A stretch of 44,912 nt of DNA from Methylotenera sp. (GCA_013141075.1 JABFRQ010000010.1:1-44912); one strand, 5' to 3'. Positions 33,188 through 44,348 are shown, numbered from the stretch's first letter. Numbers and translations are program-made. Notes: generated from the letters alone by a model not told the origin.

Positions 33188-35077
33188 ATGAAACAAGCAC
33201 TTATTAACCCACGTACTTTTTTGGCTTTATTGCATGATGTTGTTGTTGCCGCTATTGCTTGGGTGGCAGCTTATTTGTTGCGCTTTAATTTTACTATTCC
33301 TGTTGAGCATTTTCAGAATATGTTGCAATCGCTACCTTACGTGGTGTTATTGCAAGGTGTGGTATTTATAGTCTTTGGTTTGTATCGTGGCATGTGGCGT
33401 TTTTCTAGTATGTCCGATTTAAAGCTTATTATATTAGCAATAGGCTCAGCCGCTTTGGTGATAACTGCATCGTTGTTTATGCTGAGTTCTGGCATTATTA
33501 TTCCACGTTCTGTGTTGATTTTAGATCCGCTTTTATTAACCATTATGATGGGTGGTAGCCGTCTGGCTTATCGTGCTTGGAAAGAGCATCAACAGTATGG
33601 CACAGCTTTTAAACAGGGCGCACCAGTGATTATATTAGGTGCAGGCGAAGCGGCAATTACATTAGTAAAAGACCTTGCCCGAAGTACGCAATGGCGGGTG
33701 GTTGGTTTGCTTGATGATGATAAATCAATGCTGGGGCGTGAGGTGCTTGGTATTAAGGTGTTAGGCACAATAGAGCGTTTGGCAGATTTACATCAAGGCT
33801 ACGAGGTGAAGCATGTCATAGTTGCCATGCCTTCAGTGCATCACCAGATGCGGCGTCAGGCCATTGAGCTTGCCAATCAGCTTGACTTAGATGTGCTTAC
33901 CGTGCCAGCAATTGATGATTTAATGAGTGGTAAGGTGAGCATTTCGCAGATTCGTAAAGTTGATGTTGAAGATCTACTTGGACGCGATGCAGTTAAGCTG
34001 GATGATTTTGGCTTGCGTGGTCTGATAGAAGGTCATGCAGTATTAGTCAGTGGTGCTGGCGGTTCCATAGGCTCCGAGCTTTGTAGACAAATTGTTAAAT
34101 TTAAACCTAGCACTTTAGTTTGTTTGGATATTTCAGAGTTTTCACTTTATAACTTAGAGCAAGAGTTTAGTGCGCTAAACATACCAATCAAGCTCGAATA
34201 CATGACGGGTGATGTTAAAAATAGTCAGCGGATGAAAGATTTGTTAGCGCAATTTAAGCCTGCTGTGGTGTTTCATGCGGCGGCTTATAAGCATGTACCT
34301 TTAATGGAAAATGGCAATGTTTGGGAGGCATTGTCGAATAACGTGATTGGTACCCATACTATAGCAAATGCTTGTAAAGAAGCTGGTGTGAAAAAGTTTG
34401 TGCTTATTTCTACTGATAAAGCTGTGAACCCAACCAACGTAATGGGTGCAACCAAAAGGCTGGCAGAGATGGTGTGCCAAGGCTTGCAAGGCCATGATGA
34501 AGGTACACGTTTTGTTGTTGTGCGCTTTGGTAATGTGCTAGGTAGTAGTGGTAGTGTGATTCCAAAATTTCGCGAGCAAATAGCTAAAGGTGGGCCGATT
34601 ACCATTACCCATCCAGAGATTACACGCTATTTTATGTCTATTCCAGAAGCTGCGCAGTTGGTGATGCAGGCAGGGTTAATGAGCAACGGAGGTGAGATTT
34701 TTGTGTTAGATATGGGTGAGCCAGTCAAAATTGCAAATCTCGCGGCAGATATGATACGGCTTTCTGGCTTACAAGCCGATGAAATTAAAATTGAGTATGT
34801 GGGCTTACGTCCAGGCGAAAAGCTGTATGAAGAGTTGCTGGCAGATGATGAACATACCATGCCAACGCCACATGAAAAACTACGTATTGCACAAGCGAGG
34901 CAAGCTGATAACACATGGGTAAACAGTCTGCTAAAGTGGATAGCAAACTGCCAAAGTGCTAATGAAAGCCTCATTAAAAATGAGCTAAAATTTTGGGTAG
35001 AAGAATATAGCCCGCAACATCAAGTGAATGTAGATGTGCCTATTGCGCAGGCTGCCACCACTGTGACGCTACACTAA
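33188..35077 (+). CDS. wbpM: Membrane-bound UDP-GlcNAc 4,6-dehydratase (WbpM/CapD family)
   Basis: This 629-residue protein has four N-terminal membrane spans (about 10-120), a first Rossmann-like domain (VIILGAGEAAITLVKDL, 148-164) and a catalytic SDR domain (SGAGGSIGSE, 288-297). The usual catalytic Tyr is Met (NVMGATK, M419 and K423), as in WbpM and FlaA1. The LISTDKAVNPTN motif carries the dehydratase Asp-Lys. It makes UDP-4-keto-6-deoxy-HexNAc, likely for the first sugar of the chain. It is the last recognisable gene of the polysaccharide cluster and precedes hpt by 16 bases. Confidence 0.93.
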   Translation: MKQALINPRTFLALLHDVVVAAIAWVAAYLLRFNFTIPVEHFQNMLQSLPYVVLLQGVVFIVFGLYRGMWRFSSMSDLKLIILAIGSAALVITASLFMLSSGIIIPRSVLILDPLLLTIMMGGSRLAYRAWKEHQQYGTAFKQGAPVIILGAGEAAITLVKDLARSTQWRVVGLLDDDKSMLGREVLGIKVLGTIERLADLHQGYEVKHVIVAMPSVHHQMRRQAIELANQLDLDVLTVPAIDDLMSGKVSISQIRKVDVEDLLGRDAVKLDDFGLRGLIEGHAVLVSGAGGSIGSELCRQIVKFKPSTLVCLDISEFSLYNLEQEFSALNIPIKLEYMTGDVKNSQRMKDLLAQFKPAVVFHAAAYKHVPLMENGNVWEALSNNVIGTHTIANACKEAGVKKFVLISTDKAVNPTNVMGATKRLAEMVCQGLQGHDEGTRFVVVRFGNVLGSSGSVIPKFREQIAKGGPITITHPEITRYFMSIPEAAQLVMQAGLMSNGGEIFVLDMGEPVKIANLAADMIRLSGLQADEIKIEYVGLRPGEKLYEELLADDEHTMPTPHEKLRIAQARQADNTWVNSLLKWIANCQSANESLIKNELKFWVEEYSPQHQVNVDVPIAQAATTVTLH

Positions 35078-35093
35078 ATAAAAAGCAGCGATA

Positions 35094-35633
35094 GTGAACG
35101 CCCAAACCCCTCAGCAATTACTAGCACAAGCGCAGCTGATACACGCGTCTGAAGTGGTGGTTTCGGCTATTGCGCGATTAAGTAACGAGGTTTCTGAGTC
35201 GTTACGTGACACTAGCCCCATTATAATTTGCGTGATGGGTGGCGGTATTGTGTTTGCGGGACAGTTATTAACGCAATTAAATTTTCCTTTAGAAGTAGAT
35301 TATGTACACGCTAGTCGTTATCAAAATAATACGGTTGGCAAAACGCTTATTTGGAAAGCACTACCTAAACTTGATTTAACGAATCGCACGGTATTGTTAG
35401 TGGATGACATTTTAGATGAAGGCATTACGTTGTTGGCGATTAAAGAAAAGTGCCAAGAATTAGGCGCCAAACATGTGTTTTCAGCGGTGTTGGTTGAGAA
35501 AAAATTGCCACATAGCAAACCGATTACTGCCGATTTTGTAGGCTTAGAAGTGCCAAATCGTTACGTGCTTGGCTACGGCATGGATGCCTACGGCTGGTGG
35601 CGAAATCTGCCCGCTATTTATGCGCTTAAATAG
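35094..35633 (+). CDS. hpt: Hypoxanthine-guanine phosphoribosyltransferase
   Basis: This 179-residue type I phosphoribosyltransferase salvages hypoxanthine or guanine with PRPP. The PRPP loop is TVLLVDDILDEGITLLAI. CVMGGGIVFAGQL, the ASRYQNNTVG flexible-loop region and the C-terminal VLGYGMDAYGWWRNLPAIY are typical. The GTG start is close behind wbpM, but functionally the gene belongs to the core genes downstream. Confidence 0.9.
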   Translation: MNAQTPQQLLAQAQLIHASEVVVSAIARLSNEVSESLRDTSPIIICVMGGGIVFAGQLLTQLNFPLEVDYVHASRYQNNTVGKTLIWKALPKLDLTNRTVLLVDDILDEGITLLAIKEKCQELGAKHVFSAVLVEKKLPHSKPITADFVGLEVPNRYVLGYGMDAYGWWRNLPAIYALK

Positions 35634-35706
35634 TTTGGCTTAAGTTACAAGGTGCCTGGCTATGTTAAAATCAATGCATGAAATCTAACCACATAAGCTT
35701 TATATA

Positions 35707-36387
35707 ATGCGCTTTCACGTGATTATTCCTGCCGCGGGTAGCGGTAGCCGTATGGGTACTGATGCGCCTAAGCAATACCTAAGTTTAAACGGTAAGTCGC
35801 TGATTCAGCATGTGATTAAGGTGTTTGACCAAGCTACTAAAATCAGTAGCATTCATATTGTATTGACTGAAGGAGACGCGCATTGGCGCAGCACTTATCT
35901 AAGCTTAAGCGATAAAGCGCAAGTGCATTATTGTGGCGGAGAAACGCGAGCAATGACTGTGCTAAATGGCTTAAACGCGATAGAAGCACAGGTGGCTACT
36001 GATGATTGGGTTTTAGTGCATGACGCGGCGCGCCCAGGCTTGAGTAATTTGCTTTTGAATCAGCTATTAACCACTCTGGAAAATGACGATGTGGGCGGCC
36101 TATTGGCGTTGCCTCTAGCCGATACTTTAAAGCGAGCAGATGCCGAGCAGCGTGTGTGTGCCACAATTCCACGCGACGCTTTATGGCAAGCACAAACGCC
36201 GCAAATGTTTAAATATGCCACGCTTAAAAAGGCGCTTACAGAGTTTGTTGGCACGCCAACAGACGAAGCCGAAGCGATTGAAGCCTTAGGTTTAAAGCCA
36301 AAGTTGGTCACGGGTGAATTGCGCAATCTTAAAGTGACTTACCCGCAAGATTTAGCAGTGCTTGCTGCCTTACTTACAAAAGGGTGA
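35707..36387 (+). CDS. ispD: 2-C-methyl-D-erythritol 4-phosphate cytidylyltransferase IspD
   Basis: This is the third step of the MEP isoprenoid pathway, forming CDP-methylerythritol. It has 226 residues, full length. The CTP-binding loop is IIPAAGSGSRMGTDAPKQY, then VLVHDAARP and the end LVTGELRNLKVTYPQDLAV. It is followed 9 bases later by ispF, the usual pair. Confidence 0.95.
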   Translation: MRFHVIIPAAGSGSRMGTDAPKQYLSLNGKSLIQHVIKVFDQATKISSIHIVLTEGDAHWRSTYLSLSDKAQVHYCGGETRAMTVLNGLNAIEAQVATDDWVLVHDAARPGLSNLLLNQLLTTLENDDVGGLLALPLADTLKRADAEQRVCATIPRDALWQAQTPQMFKYATLKKALTEFVGTPTDEAEAIEALGLKPKLVTGELRNLKVTYPQDLAVLAALLTKG

Positions 36388-36396
36388 TTAAAAAAT

Positions 36397-36891
36397 ATGA
36401 CGATGAGAATTGGTCACGGATTTGATGTACATGCGTTGGTAGTAGGCCGAAAATGTATCATTGGCGGCGTAGAAATTGCACATGAAAAAGGCTTGGATGG
36501 TCATTCAGATGCGGATGTTTTACTACATGCTATTTGTGATGCCTTGCTAGGTGCAGCGGCGCTAGGCGATATTGGCAAGCATTTTCCGCCAAGCGATAAC
36601 ACCTATAAAAATGCGGATTCACGTGATTTATTGCGTCATGTAATTGCGCTTTTAAACACCAAAAATTACGCCGTTAATAATATTGATGCTACCGTTATTT
36701 GCGAAGCGCCAAAATTGAGTGCGCATACTGCGCAAATGTGCGCCAATATTGCCGCAGATTGCAATGTGGATATTTCGCAAGTCAACATCAAAGCGACCAC
36801 CACTGAAAAGCTAGGTTTTACAGGCCGCGGCGAAGGTATTGCGGCCGAAGCGGTTTGTACGGTTTATATTTTACCGTCATTGCGAGCGTAG
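36397..36891 (+). CDS. ispF: 2-C-methyl-D-erythritol 2,4-cyclodiphosphate synthase IspF
   Basis: This MEP-pathway enzyme cyclises CDP-ME-2-phosphate and binds zinc through DVH and a later His. It has 164 residues: [38 protein letters not shown] read as separate motifs, and [22 protein letters not shown]. The family normally ends a few residues after EAVCTV. Here the last residues, PSLRA, and the stop codon are encoded by a REP-like palindrome that begins at 36876, so the C-terminus was reshaped by the repeat. ATG at 36403 (MRIGHG) is an alternative start. Confidence 0.95.
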   Translation: MTMRIGHGFDVHALVVGRKCIIGGVEIAHEKGLDGHSDADVLLHAICDALLGAAALGDIGKHFPPSDNTYKNADSRDLLRHVIALLNTKNYAVNNIDATVICEAPKLSAHTAQMCANIAADCNVDISQVNIKATTTEKLGFTGRGEGIAAEAVCTVYILPSLRA

Positions 36892-36941
36892 CGCGGCAAT
36901 CTGCGATGCTACTTAGATTGCCGCGCTACGCTCGCAATGAC
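36876..36941. repeat. REP-like palindrome, perfect 27-bp arms
   Basis: GTCATTGCGAGCGTAGCGCG... (36876-36902) is repeated exactly in inverse at 36915-36941, around a 12-base loop. It overlaps the last five codons and the stop of ispF. The GTCATTGCGAG start is typical of dispersed intergenic palindromes in many bacterial genomes. It may also serve to stop transcription between ispF and the ABC exporter. Confidence 0.9.
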
Positions 36942-36963
36942 AATATTTAATTGAAGCCAAATA

Positions 36964-38820
36964 ATGTTTAAATGGTTCGAAAATCTAGTTAACCCTTTCC
37001 CCGAGCAAGCCATTAGCACGCCGCCAAAAAGCTTTTGGCCGTTTGTTTGGGCGTGCACCGAGGGCATGCGTCCTTACATTTTATGTATGACCTTACTCAC
37101 CGCCTGCATAGGTGCTTTTGAAGCCCTATTATTCGCCATGATGGGCAAGGTGGTGGATAGGCTAAGCAGTATTGTGCCTGCTGTGCTGTGGGATTATCAC
37201 AAAACAGATTTGATGATTCTTGCGGCAGTATTGAGTGCCAGCACGCTGTTGATTGGCTTACAAACTTTGCTTAAACACCAAACTTTAGCTGGCAATATTC
37301 CTATGCGTTTGCGTTGGAATTTTCACCGCCTAATGCTTGGGCAAAGCATGAGTTTTTATCAAGATGAATTCGCAGGCCGCGTATCTGCCAAAGTGATGCA
37401 AACCGCACTGGCTGTGCGTGACGTGTGGTTTATTGTCACCGACATTATGGTGTATGTGGTGATATATTTCGTCACTATTTTAACCGTGGTGGGCAGTTTT
37501 AGCGTGATGATGGTGTGGCCATTTTTAATTTGGCTGGTGTTGTATGCTGGGGCGCTATGGTATTTTATTCCAAGGCTAAAACGCGTATCACAACAGCAAG
37601 CCGATGCTAGAGCCATGATGACAGGGCGCATCACCGATGCTTACACCAACATTAGCACCGTAAAATTGTTCTCCCATGCAGGGCGCGAGGCGGATTATGC
37701 AAAATCGGCTATGCAAGAATTTTTAGTATTTGTGAATCGCCAAATGCGTATGGTAAGTGGAGTGGAAACCATTAACCATTTGCTCAACATGCTGCTGATT
37801 ATTGGCTGCGGCGGTGTAGTGTTGTGGCTTTGGAGCAAAGGTCAAGTGGGCGTTGGCGCGGTTGCGGCAGTGACAGCGATGGCCTTACGGCTTAATGGTA
37901 TTTCGCACTGGGTAATGTGGGAAATGACTTCGCTTTACGAGCAGATCGGCACGGTGCATGACGGCATTAATACGCTTTCACTGCCGCATAAAATTGTAGA
38001 TGCGCTTGCGGCTAAGCCGTTGCTGGTGAAGCATGGCGAAATAAAACTGGAAAATATTGATTTCGGTTACAACGTTGCAGAGTTAGTGGCTGATAAAAAA
38101 TCAGACAAAAAAGAGGTGTTAAAAAATCTTAATTTAACCATTCAATCAGGTGAAAAAATTGGCTTAGTAGGGCGCTCTGGTGCGGGTAAATCCACCATTG
38201 TGAATTTGTTGTTGCGCTTTTACGAGGTTGAATCTGGTCGTATTTTGATTGATGGCCAAAACATCAATGACGTCACGCAAAACAGCCTGCGCGAGAGTAT
38301 TGGCATGGTGACGCAAGACACGTCTTTATTGCATCGTAGTGTGCGCGACAACATTTTATACGGTCGCCCAGATGCGACTGAAGCCCAGATGATTACCGCT
38401 GCCAAGCGTGCTGAAGCGCATACATTCATCTTAAACTTAGCCGATGCAAAAGGCCGCACAGGCTACGATGCCCACGTAGGTGAGCGCGGAGTAAAACTCT
38501 CTGGCGGCCAGCGCCAGCGCATTGCCATTGCTAGAGTGATGCTAAAAGATGCACCAATTTTGCTGTTAGACGAAGCCACCAGCGCACTAGATTCTGAAGT
38601 AGAAGCCGTCATACAAAGTAGCTTGTATGACTTAATGCAAGGTAAAACCGTCATCGCAATTGCGCATCGTTTATCTACAATCGCCGCAATGGATAGGCTG
38701 ATTGTGTTGGATGGCGGTAAAATTATTGAAGAAGGCACACATAAAAAATTACTCGCCAATAAAGGTTTGTATGCAAGCTTGTGGGCGCGCCAAAGTGGCG
38801 GTTTCATCGCCGAAGATTGA
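36964..38820 (+). CDS. ABC exporter, fused permease-ATPase
   Basis: This 618-residue half-transporter has six membrane spans (about 30-330) and a C-terminal ATPase with Walker A GLVGRSGAGKST, signature LSGGQRQR, Walker B ILLLDEATSALD and the switch His in IAIAHRLS. A short Lys/Asp-rich insertion (VADKKSDKKEV) lies in the first strand region of the ATPase. It works as a dimer. The substrate is unknown; a multidrug or lipid-type role is possible. It starts 22 bases after the REP palindrome and is followed 9 bases later by a DUF1348 gene. Confidence 0.92.
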   Translation: MFKWFENLVNPFPEQAISTPPKSFWPFVWACTEGMRPYILCMTLLTACIGAFEALLFAMMGKVVDRLSSIVPAVLWDYHKTDLMILAAVLSASTLLIGLQTLLKHQTLAGNIPMRLRWNFHRLMLGQSMSFYQDEFAGRVSAKVMQTALAVRDVWFIVTDIMVYVVIYFVTILTVVGSFSVMMVWPFLIWLVLYAGALWYFIPRLKRVSQQQADARAMMTGRITDAYTNISTVKLFSHAGREADYAKSAMQEFLVFVNRQMRMVSGVETINHLLNMLLIIGCGGVVLWLWSKGQVGVGAVAAVTAMALRLNGISHWVMWEMTSLYEQIGTVHDGINTLSLPHKIVDALAAKPLLVKHGEIKLENIDFGYNVAELVADKKSDKKEVLKNLNLTIQSGEKIGLVGRSGAGKSTIVNLLLRFYEVESGRILIDGQNINDVTQNSLRESIGMVTQDTSLLHRSVRDNILYGRPDATEAQMITAAKRAEAHTFILNLADAKGRTGYDAHVGERGVKLSGGQRQRIAIARVMLKDAPILLLDEATSALDSEVEAVIQSSLYDLMQGKTVIAIAHRLSTIAAMDRLIVLDGGKIIEEGTHKKLLANKGLYASLWARQSGGFIAED

Positions 38821-38829
38821 AAGGAGAAA

Positions 38830-39312
38830 ATGATGAATATTGAAATTGAAGTTCGCCCACCAGTGCCGCCTTTCACGCGTGAAACCGCCATTCAAAAAAT
38901 TCGCATGGCAGAAGATGGCTGGAATAGCCGTGACCCACAGCGAGTTTCACTGGTGTATACGCCCGATTCACAATGGCGCAATCGTGCAGAGTTTCCAAAA
39001 GGGCGTGCGAAAATTGTAGAATTTCTAACCAAAAAATGGGAAAAAGAGCATGATTACAGGTTGATTAAAGAGTTATGGGCGTTTGATGGTAACCGCATCG
39101 CGGTGCGTTTTGCATACGAATGGCATGATGCTGCTGGCAATTGGTTTAGAAGCTACGGCAACGAAAACTGGCAGTTTGATGCCAATGGCTTAATGGCCTT
39201 GCGCTATGCCAGCATTAACGATTTGCCGATAAGTGAAACAGAGCGAAAATTCTTTTGGCCGCTAGGCCGTAGGCCAGATGACCATGCAAGTTTGAGTGAG
39301 TTGGGTTTATAG
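38830..39312 (+). CDS. DUF1348 protein of the NTF2-like superfamily
   Basis: This 160-residue protein has the NTF2-like alpha+beta fold signature: [40 protein letters not shown], and [26 protein letters not shown] (two adjoining segments). The family is of unknown function. AGGAG lies 4 bases before the ATG at 38830 and 7 before an alternative ATG at 38833. The latter spacing is better. Confidence 0.85.
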   Translation: MMNIEIEVRPPVPPFTRETAIQKIRMAEDGWNSRDPQRVSLVYTPDSQWRNRAEFPKGRAKIVEFLTKKWEKEHDYRLIKELWAFDGNRIAVRFAYEWHDAAGNWFRSYGNENWQFDANGLMALRYASINDLPISETERKFFWPLGRRPDDHASLSELGL

Positions 39313-39343
39313 CCAGTTTATTACTAAAAAAATCTAAAAATAG

Positions 39344-39390
39344 ATGCCCTGCGAGCCAATATCCATGCGGTCTGCAGGGCATGTGTTTTT
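39344..39390. terminator. Bidirectional terminator between convergent genes
   Basis: ATGCCCTGC (39344-39352) pairs with GCAGGGCAT (39374-39382). A T run follows on the plus strand (39386-39390) and A runs precede on the other side (39326-39340), giving T runs on the minus strand. It separates the DUF1348 gene from the convergent BFD-like gene. Confidence 0.7.
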
Positions 39391-39408
39391 AAGGTGTTTT
39401 GTTAAGGT

Positions 39409-39603
39409 TTAATCTTTTTGTTGTTCAGCTAGCGTTTTCAAAAGTTCGGCAACATCCCACTCGCAGCCACCGCAGCCTGAAAGTGCGCCAGACCAATTGG
39501 ATATTGCCTCCATATCCATGCCTTCATTAAACAATTTTTTAATTTTACTGCGTGTGGTGCCGCTACATGTGCAGATTATTTCATCATCTAAATTGCTCAT
39601 CAT
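39409..39603 (-). CDS. BFD-like [2Fe-2S]-binding protein
   Basis: This 64-residue protein has IICTCSG (C-x-C) and GCGGCEWDVAELL (C-x-x-C), the cluster ligands of bacterioferritin-associated ferredoxin-like domains. It may donate electrons for iron release from bacterioferritin or act as a small redox partner. The start ATG overlaps the Smr-gene stop by one base (TAATG), so the two are translationally coupled. ATG at 39600 is also possible. Confidence 0.85.
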   Translation of the reverse strand: MMSNLDDEIICTCSGTTRSKIKKLFNEGMDMEAISNWSGALSGCGGCEWDVAELLKTLAEQQKD

Positions 39604-40139
39604 TAGGCTTTGAGCAACACAATCACCGCACCGCTGCCGCCATCTTCTGGTTTGGCTTGGGCGTAGGCGATGACTTCGTCTTTTTGCATGAGCCAGCCAC
39701 GTAATTTTTGTTTGAGAATTGGTTCGCGGTTGCGTGAACCTAGGCCTTTGCCGTGGACGATTCTAATGCAGCGGATGCCGCGTTTTTTGCAATCGCTAAT
39801 AAAGCTTGCCACGTAGAGCCGCGCTTCATCGCTAATTAAGCCATGTAAATCCATGTTGGCTTGCACCACCCATTTGCCGCGACGTAATTTGCGTAAAATA
39901 TCTGGCGAGTGGCCATCGCGTAGATAGAGCATTTCTTCGCCTGTTTCAAGCTCATAGGCGGGAATATAATGGTCTGACAATGAATCTATAAGCGCTTGTC
40001 GCTCATCGCGCAGAAATTGTTTGGGGATGGGCTTTGGTTTTTTGACTGGATGAATAGCGCGGTTGTTGTAAGGCAACGGCCGCGCGTCTTTCACTGCTTC
40101 TGAAAACAGATTTTCTTCATCATCAATTGAATTAGCCAC
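39603..40139 (-). CDS. Smr-domain protein (putative endonuclease)
   Basis: This 178-residue protein has a polar N-terminal region and a C-terminal Smr domain: MDLHGLISDEARLYVASFI (D-L-H-G), RCIRIVHGKGLGSRN (H-G-K-G) and a Gly-rich end with GSGAVIVLLK. Smr domains nick DNA or RNA. Stand-alone YdaL/SmrA-like proteins have a poorly known role. Upstream lies a REP palindrome and then trxB. Confidence 0.88.
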   Translation of the reverse strand: MANSIDDEENLFSEAVKDARPLPYNNRAIHPVKKPKPIPKQFLRDERQALIDSLSDHYIPAYELETGEEMLYLRDGHSPDILRKLRRGKWVVQANMDLHGLISDEARLYVASFISDCKKRGIRCIRIVHGKGLGSRNREPILKQKLRGWLMQKDEVIAYAQAKPEDGGSGAVIVLLKA

Positions 40140-40160
40140 AATTATTTGCGCAGTTTTTAT

Positions 40161-40222
40161 GTAGGAGAGACGACCTCGTCGCGATTTGCAATATTGCTTC
40201 GCGACGGGGTCGTCGCTCCTAC
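40161..40222. repeat. REP-like palindrome between trxB and smr genes
   Basis: GTAGGAG...CGTCGCGA (40161-40184) and its inverse (40199-40222) pair over 24 positions with two mismatches. The 14-base loop itself contains GCAATATTGC. The GTAGGAGCGAC type end is common in dispersed REP elements. It may also end trxB transcription. Confidence 0.85.
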
Positions 40223-40229
40223 AACATCT

Positions 40230-41186
<957 letters not shown>

Positions 41187-41344
41187 TTAAAAAAAATCGT
41201 AAAATAAATCTAAAGAATAATTAAGTGTAATGTTGGTGCTATCAACTAGTTTTGCAAGGTATTTAGTCAATTAAAACACCGTTGAAATTAGAACGATATT
41301 GTATTAGTTAGCAGGCGACTTTAATACTACTAAATTTTGGATAC

Positions 41345-41353
41345 TGCTATAAT
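41345..41353 (+). promoter_or_regulatory. Extended -10 promoter before ftsK
   Basis: TGCTATAAT combines a TGn extension with a perfect TATAAT (41348-41353), 34 bases before the ftsK start. The -35 region is not recognisable, which is acceptable for extended -10 promoters. Confidence 0.55.
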
Positions 41354-41387
41354 TTGATTTAAGTTAAACATGTAAGGTTTTGCTATC

Positions 41388-43697
41388 TTGTTATTCAAAA
41401 AATCAGCTCCTGTGAATGCGCGCCGCGAGGCCGAAGTAACTAAGTCGCACGCCATTAGTGCAACCTTGCTAAAAGAGGCGTGGTGGCTAGGTTTGGTGTT
41501 GGTCGGGCTTTTTTTGGCGGTTATTTTATTTACTTATCATGCAGATGACCCATCATGGTCACACGTGGCGGCAGATAATGCGGTAATTCATAACGCTGGC
41601 GGTAGTGTGGGCGCTTGGCTATCTGACATGATGTTGTATTTATTTGGCTTTTCAGCTTGGTGGTGGGCGGTGTTGGCATTTTATGCCATGTGGTTTGTAT
41701 ATTTGAAATTAGAAGCGGTAGATCAAAGTGAAAAGCCATTCTTACTCTTTAACTTTATTGGTTTTGCTTTATTGCTTATTGCTTCTTGTGCGCTAGAAGC
41801 GGGGCATTTAGTGAGCTTGCCAGCCACATTGCCTGATAAAGTCGGCGGCATGCTAGGCGTAGCGGTCGATAGCGGCTTGCGCAGCATGTTTGGCTACACA
41901 GGTACAAGCATGATTTTATTGGTGATGTTTGTGGTGGGCTTTAGCTTATTTACAGGCTGGTCTTGGATTATGATTACCGAGAAATTTGGCGCGGGGTTAA
42001 TCGCTGGCTACGAATTTATTAAATTTAAATGGCAAGATTGGCAAGATAAAAAAGCGGGTAAGGTGGTTGAGTTAGAGCGCACAGAATTTGTGCAAGCTGA
42101 ACGCAAACGTGTTGAAGACCGAGAGCCAGTATTTATCACGCCGCCAGTGCTTGAAGTCACCCAAAGTGCGCGTGTGCAAAAAGAGAAACAAGCGCCGCTA
42201 TTTGAATCGCTGCCCGATTCTACGCTACCACCATTGCATTTGTTAGATCAACCTTCTGGCACAGTAGAACTGCCTTCTGCCGAAACGCTAGATTTTACTT
42301 CGCGCTTAATTGAACGAAAATTGATGGATTTCGGCATTGAAGTCAAAGTGCTCACTGCGCAACCTGGTCCTGTGATTACGCGTTTTGAATTAGAACCCGC
42401 GGCAGGCGTTAAAGGTAGCCAAGTCACTAATTTAATTAAAGATTTAGCACGAGCGCTTTCTGTAATTAGTGTGCGTGTGGTTGAAACGATTCCTGGTAAA
42501 ACCTGCATGGGGTTAGAGATTCCAAATCCTAAACGCCAAATTGTGTATTTATCTGAAATTATGAGTAGCCAAGCTTATGCTGATGTGAATTCGCCGTTGG
42601 CGATTTGTTTAGGTAAAGATATTGCAGGCAAGCCCGCCGTGGCCGACCTTGCCAAAATGCCGCATGTGTTGGTGGCAGGTACTACAGGTTCAGGTAAATC
42701 AGTCGCTATTAACGCGCTGATTTTAAGCTGGCTGTATAAAGCCGATGCTAGCCAAGTGCGCATGATTTTAATTGACCCAAAAATGCTCGAGCTTTCAGTG
42801 TACGAAGGTATTCCGCACTTGCTGGCGCCAGTGGTCACGGACATGCGCCATGCCGCCAACGCGCTTACTTGGTGCGTTGCAGAGATGGAGCGGCGCTATA
42901 AATTGATGTCTATGTTAGGCGTGCGCAACTTGGCGGGCTACAACCAAAAAATTAGAGACGCCGCAAAAGCGGGCGAGAAAATACCGCATCCTTTCAGCTT
43001 GACGCCAGATGACCCAGAGCCGTTAATGGAAATGCCGTTAATCGTGGTGGTGATTGATGAGTTGGCCGATTTAATGATGGTGGTTGGCAAAAAGGTGGAA
43101 GAGCTTATTGCGCGTTTGGCACAAAAAGCCCGTGCTTGCGGTATTCATTTGGTGCTGGCTACACAACGCCCATCAGTAGACGTGATTACAGGATTGATTA
43201 AAGCTAATGTGCCGACGCGTATTTCATTTCAAGTTTCTAGCAAAATTGATTCGCGCACCATATTAGACCAAATGGGCGCTGAAGCGTTACTAGGTCAAGG
43301 GGATATGCTTTATATGCCGCCTGGCACGGGTTACCCCGTGCGGATTCACGGTGCGTTTGTGTCTGACGCTGAAGTGCATAAAGTGGTGAACTACTTGAAA
43401 TCACAAGGTGAACCTAATTACATTGAAGGCATCTTAAGTAACGAGGCTGAAGAAGGCGGGGCGGACTTCACCGATAGCGGCTCAAGTGGTGGTGCAGAAG
43501 TTGACCCACTTTACGATGAAGCCGTGAGCATTGTGCTTAAAACGCGTCGCGCCAGTATTTCAGGCGTTCAGCGCCAATTGCGCATAGGCTATAACCGCGC
43601 CGCACGTTTGATAGAAGATATGGAGCGCGCTGGCTTGGTTTCAGCCATGCAAAGCAATGGCAACCGTGAAGTGCTCACACCGCATAATGATAGTTAA
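41388..43697 (+). CDS. ftsK: DNA translocase FtsK
   Basis: This 769-residue protein has four N-terminal membrane spans (about 30-200), a short linker (about 225-290, unlike the long E. coli linker) and the RecA-like motor with [14 protein letters not shown] and [16 protein letters not shown]. The C-terminal winged-helix gamma domain ([20 protein letters not shown], then [16 protein letters not shown]) reads KOPS sequences. It pumps DNA at the septum for dimer resolution. TTG start, with TAAGG about 12 bases upstream. Confidence 0.94.
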   Translation: MLFKKSAPVNARREAEVTKSHAISATLLKEAWWLGLVLVGLFLAVILFTYHADDPSWSHVAADNAVIHNAGGSVGAWLSDMMLYLFGFSAWWWAVLAFYAMWFVYLKLEAVDQSEKPFLLFNFIGFALLLIASCALEAGHLVSLPATLPDKVGGMLGVAVDSGLRSMFGYTGTSMILLVMFVVGFSLFTGWSWIMITEKFGAGLIAGYEFIKFKWQDWQDKKAGKVVELERTEFVQAERKRVEDREPVFITPPVLEVTQSARVQKEKQAPLFESLPDSTLPPLHLLDQPSGTVELPSAETLDFTSRLIERKLMDFGIEVKVLTAQPGPVITRFELEPAAGVKGSQVTNLIKDLARALSVISVRVVETIPGKTCMGLEIPNPKRQIVYLSEIMSSQAYADVNSPLAICLGKDIAGKPAVADLAKMPHVLVAGTTGSGKSVAINALILSWLYKADASQVRMILIDPKMLELSVYEGIPHLLAPVVTDMRHAANALTWCVAEMERRYKLMSMLGVRNLAGYNQKIRDAAKAGEKIPHPFSLTPDDPEPLMEMPLIVVVIDELADLMMVVGKKVEELIARLAQKARACGIHLVLATQRPSVDVITGLIKANVPTRISFQVSSKIDSRTILDQMGAEALLGQGDMLYMPPGTGYPVRIHGAFVSDAEVHKVVNYLKSQGEPNYIEGILSNEAEEGGADFTDSGSSGGAEVDPLYDEAVSIVLKTRRASISGVQRQLRIGYNRAARLIEDMERAGLVSAMQSNGNREVLTPHNDS

Positions 43698-43710
43698 ATT
43701 AAGGAATTGA

Positions 43711-44328
43711 ATGCATAAGATTAAAACGCTACTGCTGACTTGCCTATTAGTTTTGCCAGCAGTTGCACAGGCAGATGGCGCTTCAAGTTTAAAAAACTTT
43801 TATGATAAAACGCATGCTATGAGCGCAAGTTTTCATCAAATTGTGACCGATAAAAAAGGTCAAAAAGTGCAAGATGTATATGGTGAAATGAAATTAAGCC
43901 GTCCGAATAAATTTCGTTGGGATTATCAAAAACCTTATGAGCAGCAAATTATTAGTGATGGCAAGCAAGTATGGCTTTACGATACCGAATTAGCGCAAGT
44001 TACAGTGCGCGAGTTGAGTAAAGCGTTAGGCGCTAGCCCCGCGTCTTTATTGGCGGGTGACGGAAAATTGGATGAAAATTTTAAGCTGGTGAATGCTTAC
44101 CGTAATGATAATTTAGACTGGGTAAGTACTAATCCGAAAAATAAAGATACAGGATTTGATAAAATTTCATTAGGCTTTAAGGCCGATATTTTGCAAGAAA
44201 TGAATTTGGTAGACAGCTTTGGTCACCAAACAAAAATCGTATTTAGTAATGTGGTGCATAATCCTGTGATTGAGCCAAAAACCTTTTTATTCAAACCGCC
44301 TAAAGGTGTGGATGTCGTCGGCGAATAA
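43711..44328 (+). CDS. lolA: Outer-membrane lipoprotein carrier protein LolA
   Basis: This periplasmic chaperone carries lipoproteins from LolCDE to LolB. It has 205 residues with signal peptide [21 protein letters not shown]. Family motifs are [35 protein letters not shown] and [25 protein letters not shown] lies 6 bases before the ATG. The order ftsK-lolA-rarA is a common conserved arrangement, 13 bases after ftsK and 20 before rarA. Confidence 0.94.
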   Translation: MHKIKTLLLTCLLVLPAVAQADGASSLKNFYDKTHAMSASFHQIVTDKKGQKVQDVYGEMKLSRPNKFRWDYQKPYEQQIISDGKQVWLYDTELAQVTVRELSKALGASPASLLAGDGKLDENFKLVNAYRNDNLDWVSTNPKNKDTGFDKISLGFKADILQEMNLVDSFGHQTKIVFSNVVHNPVIEPKTFLFKPPKGVDVVGE

Positions 44329-44348
44329 GCTCTGGCATAAGAAATATT

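Noticed and set aside
38463..38891. 142-codon open frame opposite the ABC exporter ATPase end
   Set aside because: It mirrors the conserved ATPase motifs. Shadow frame.
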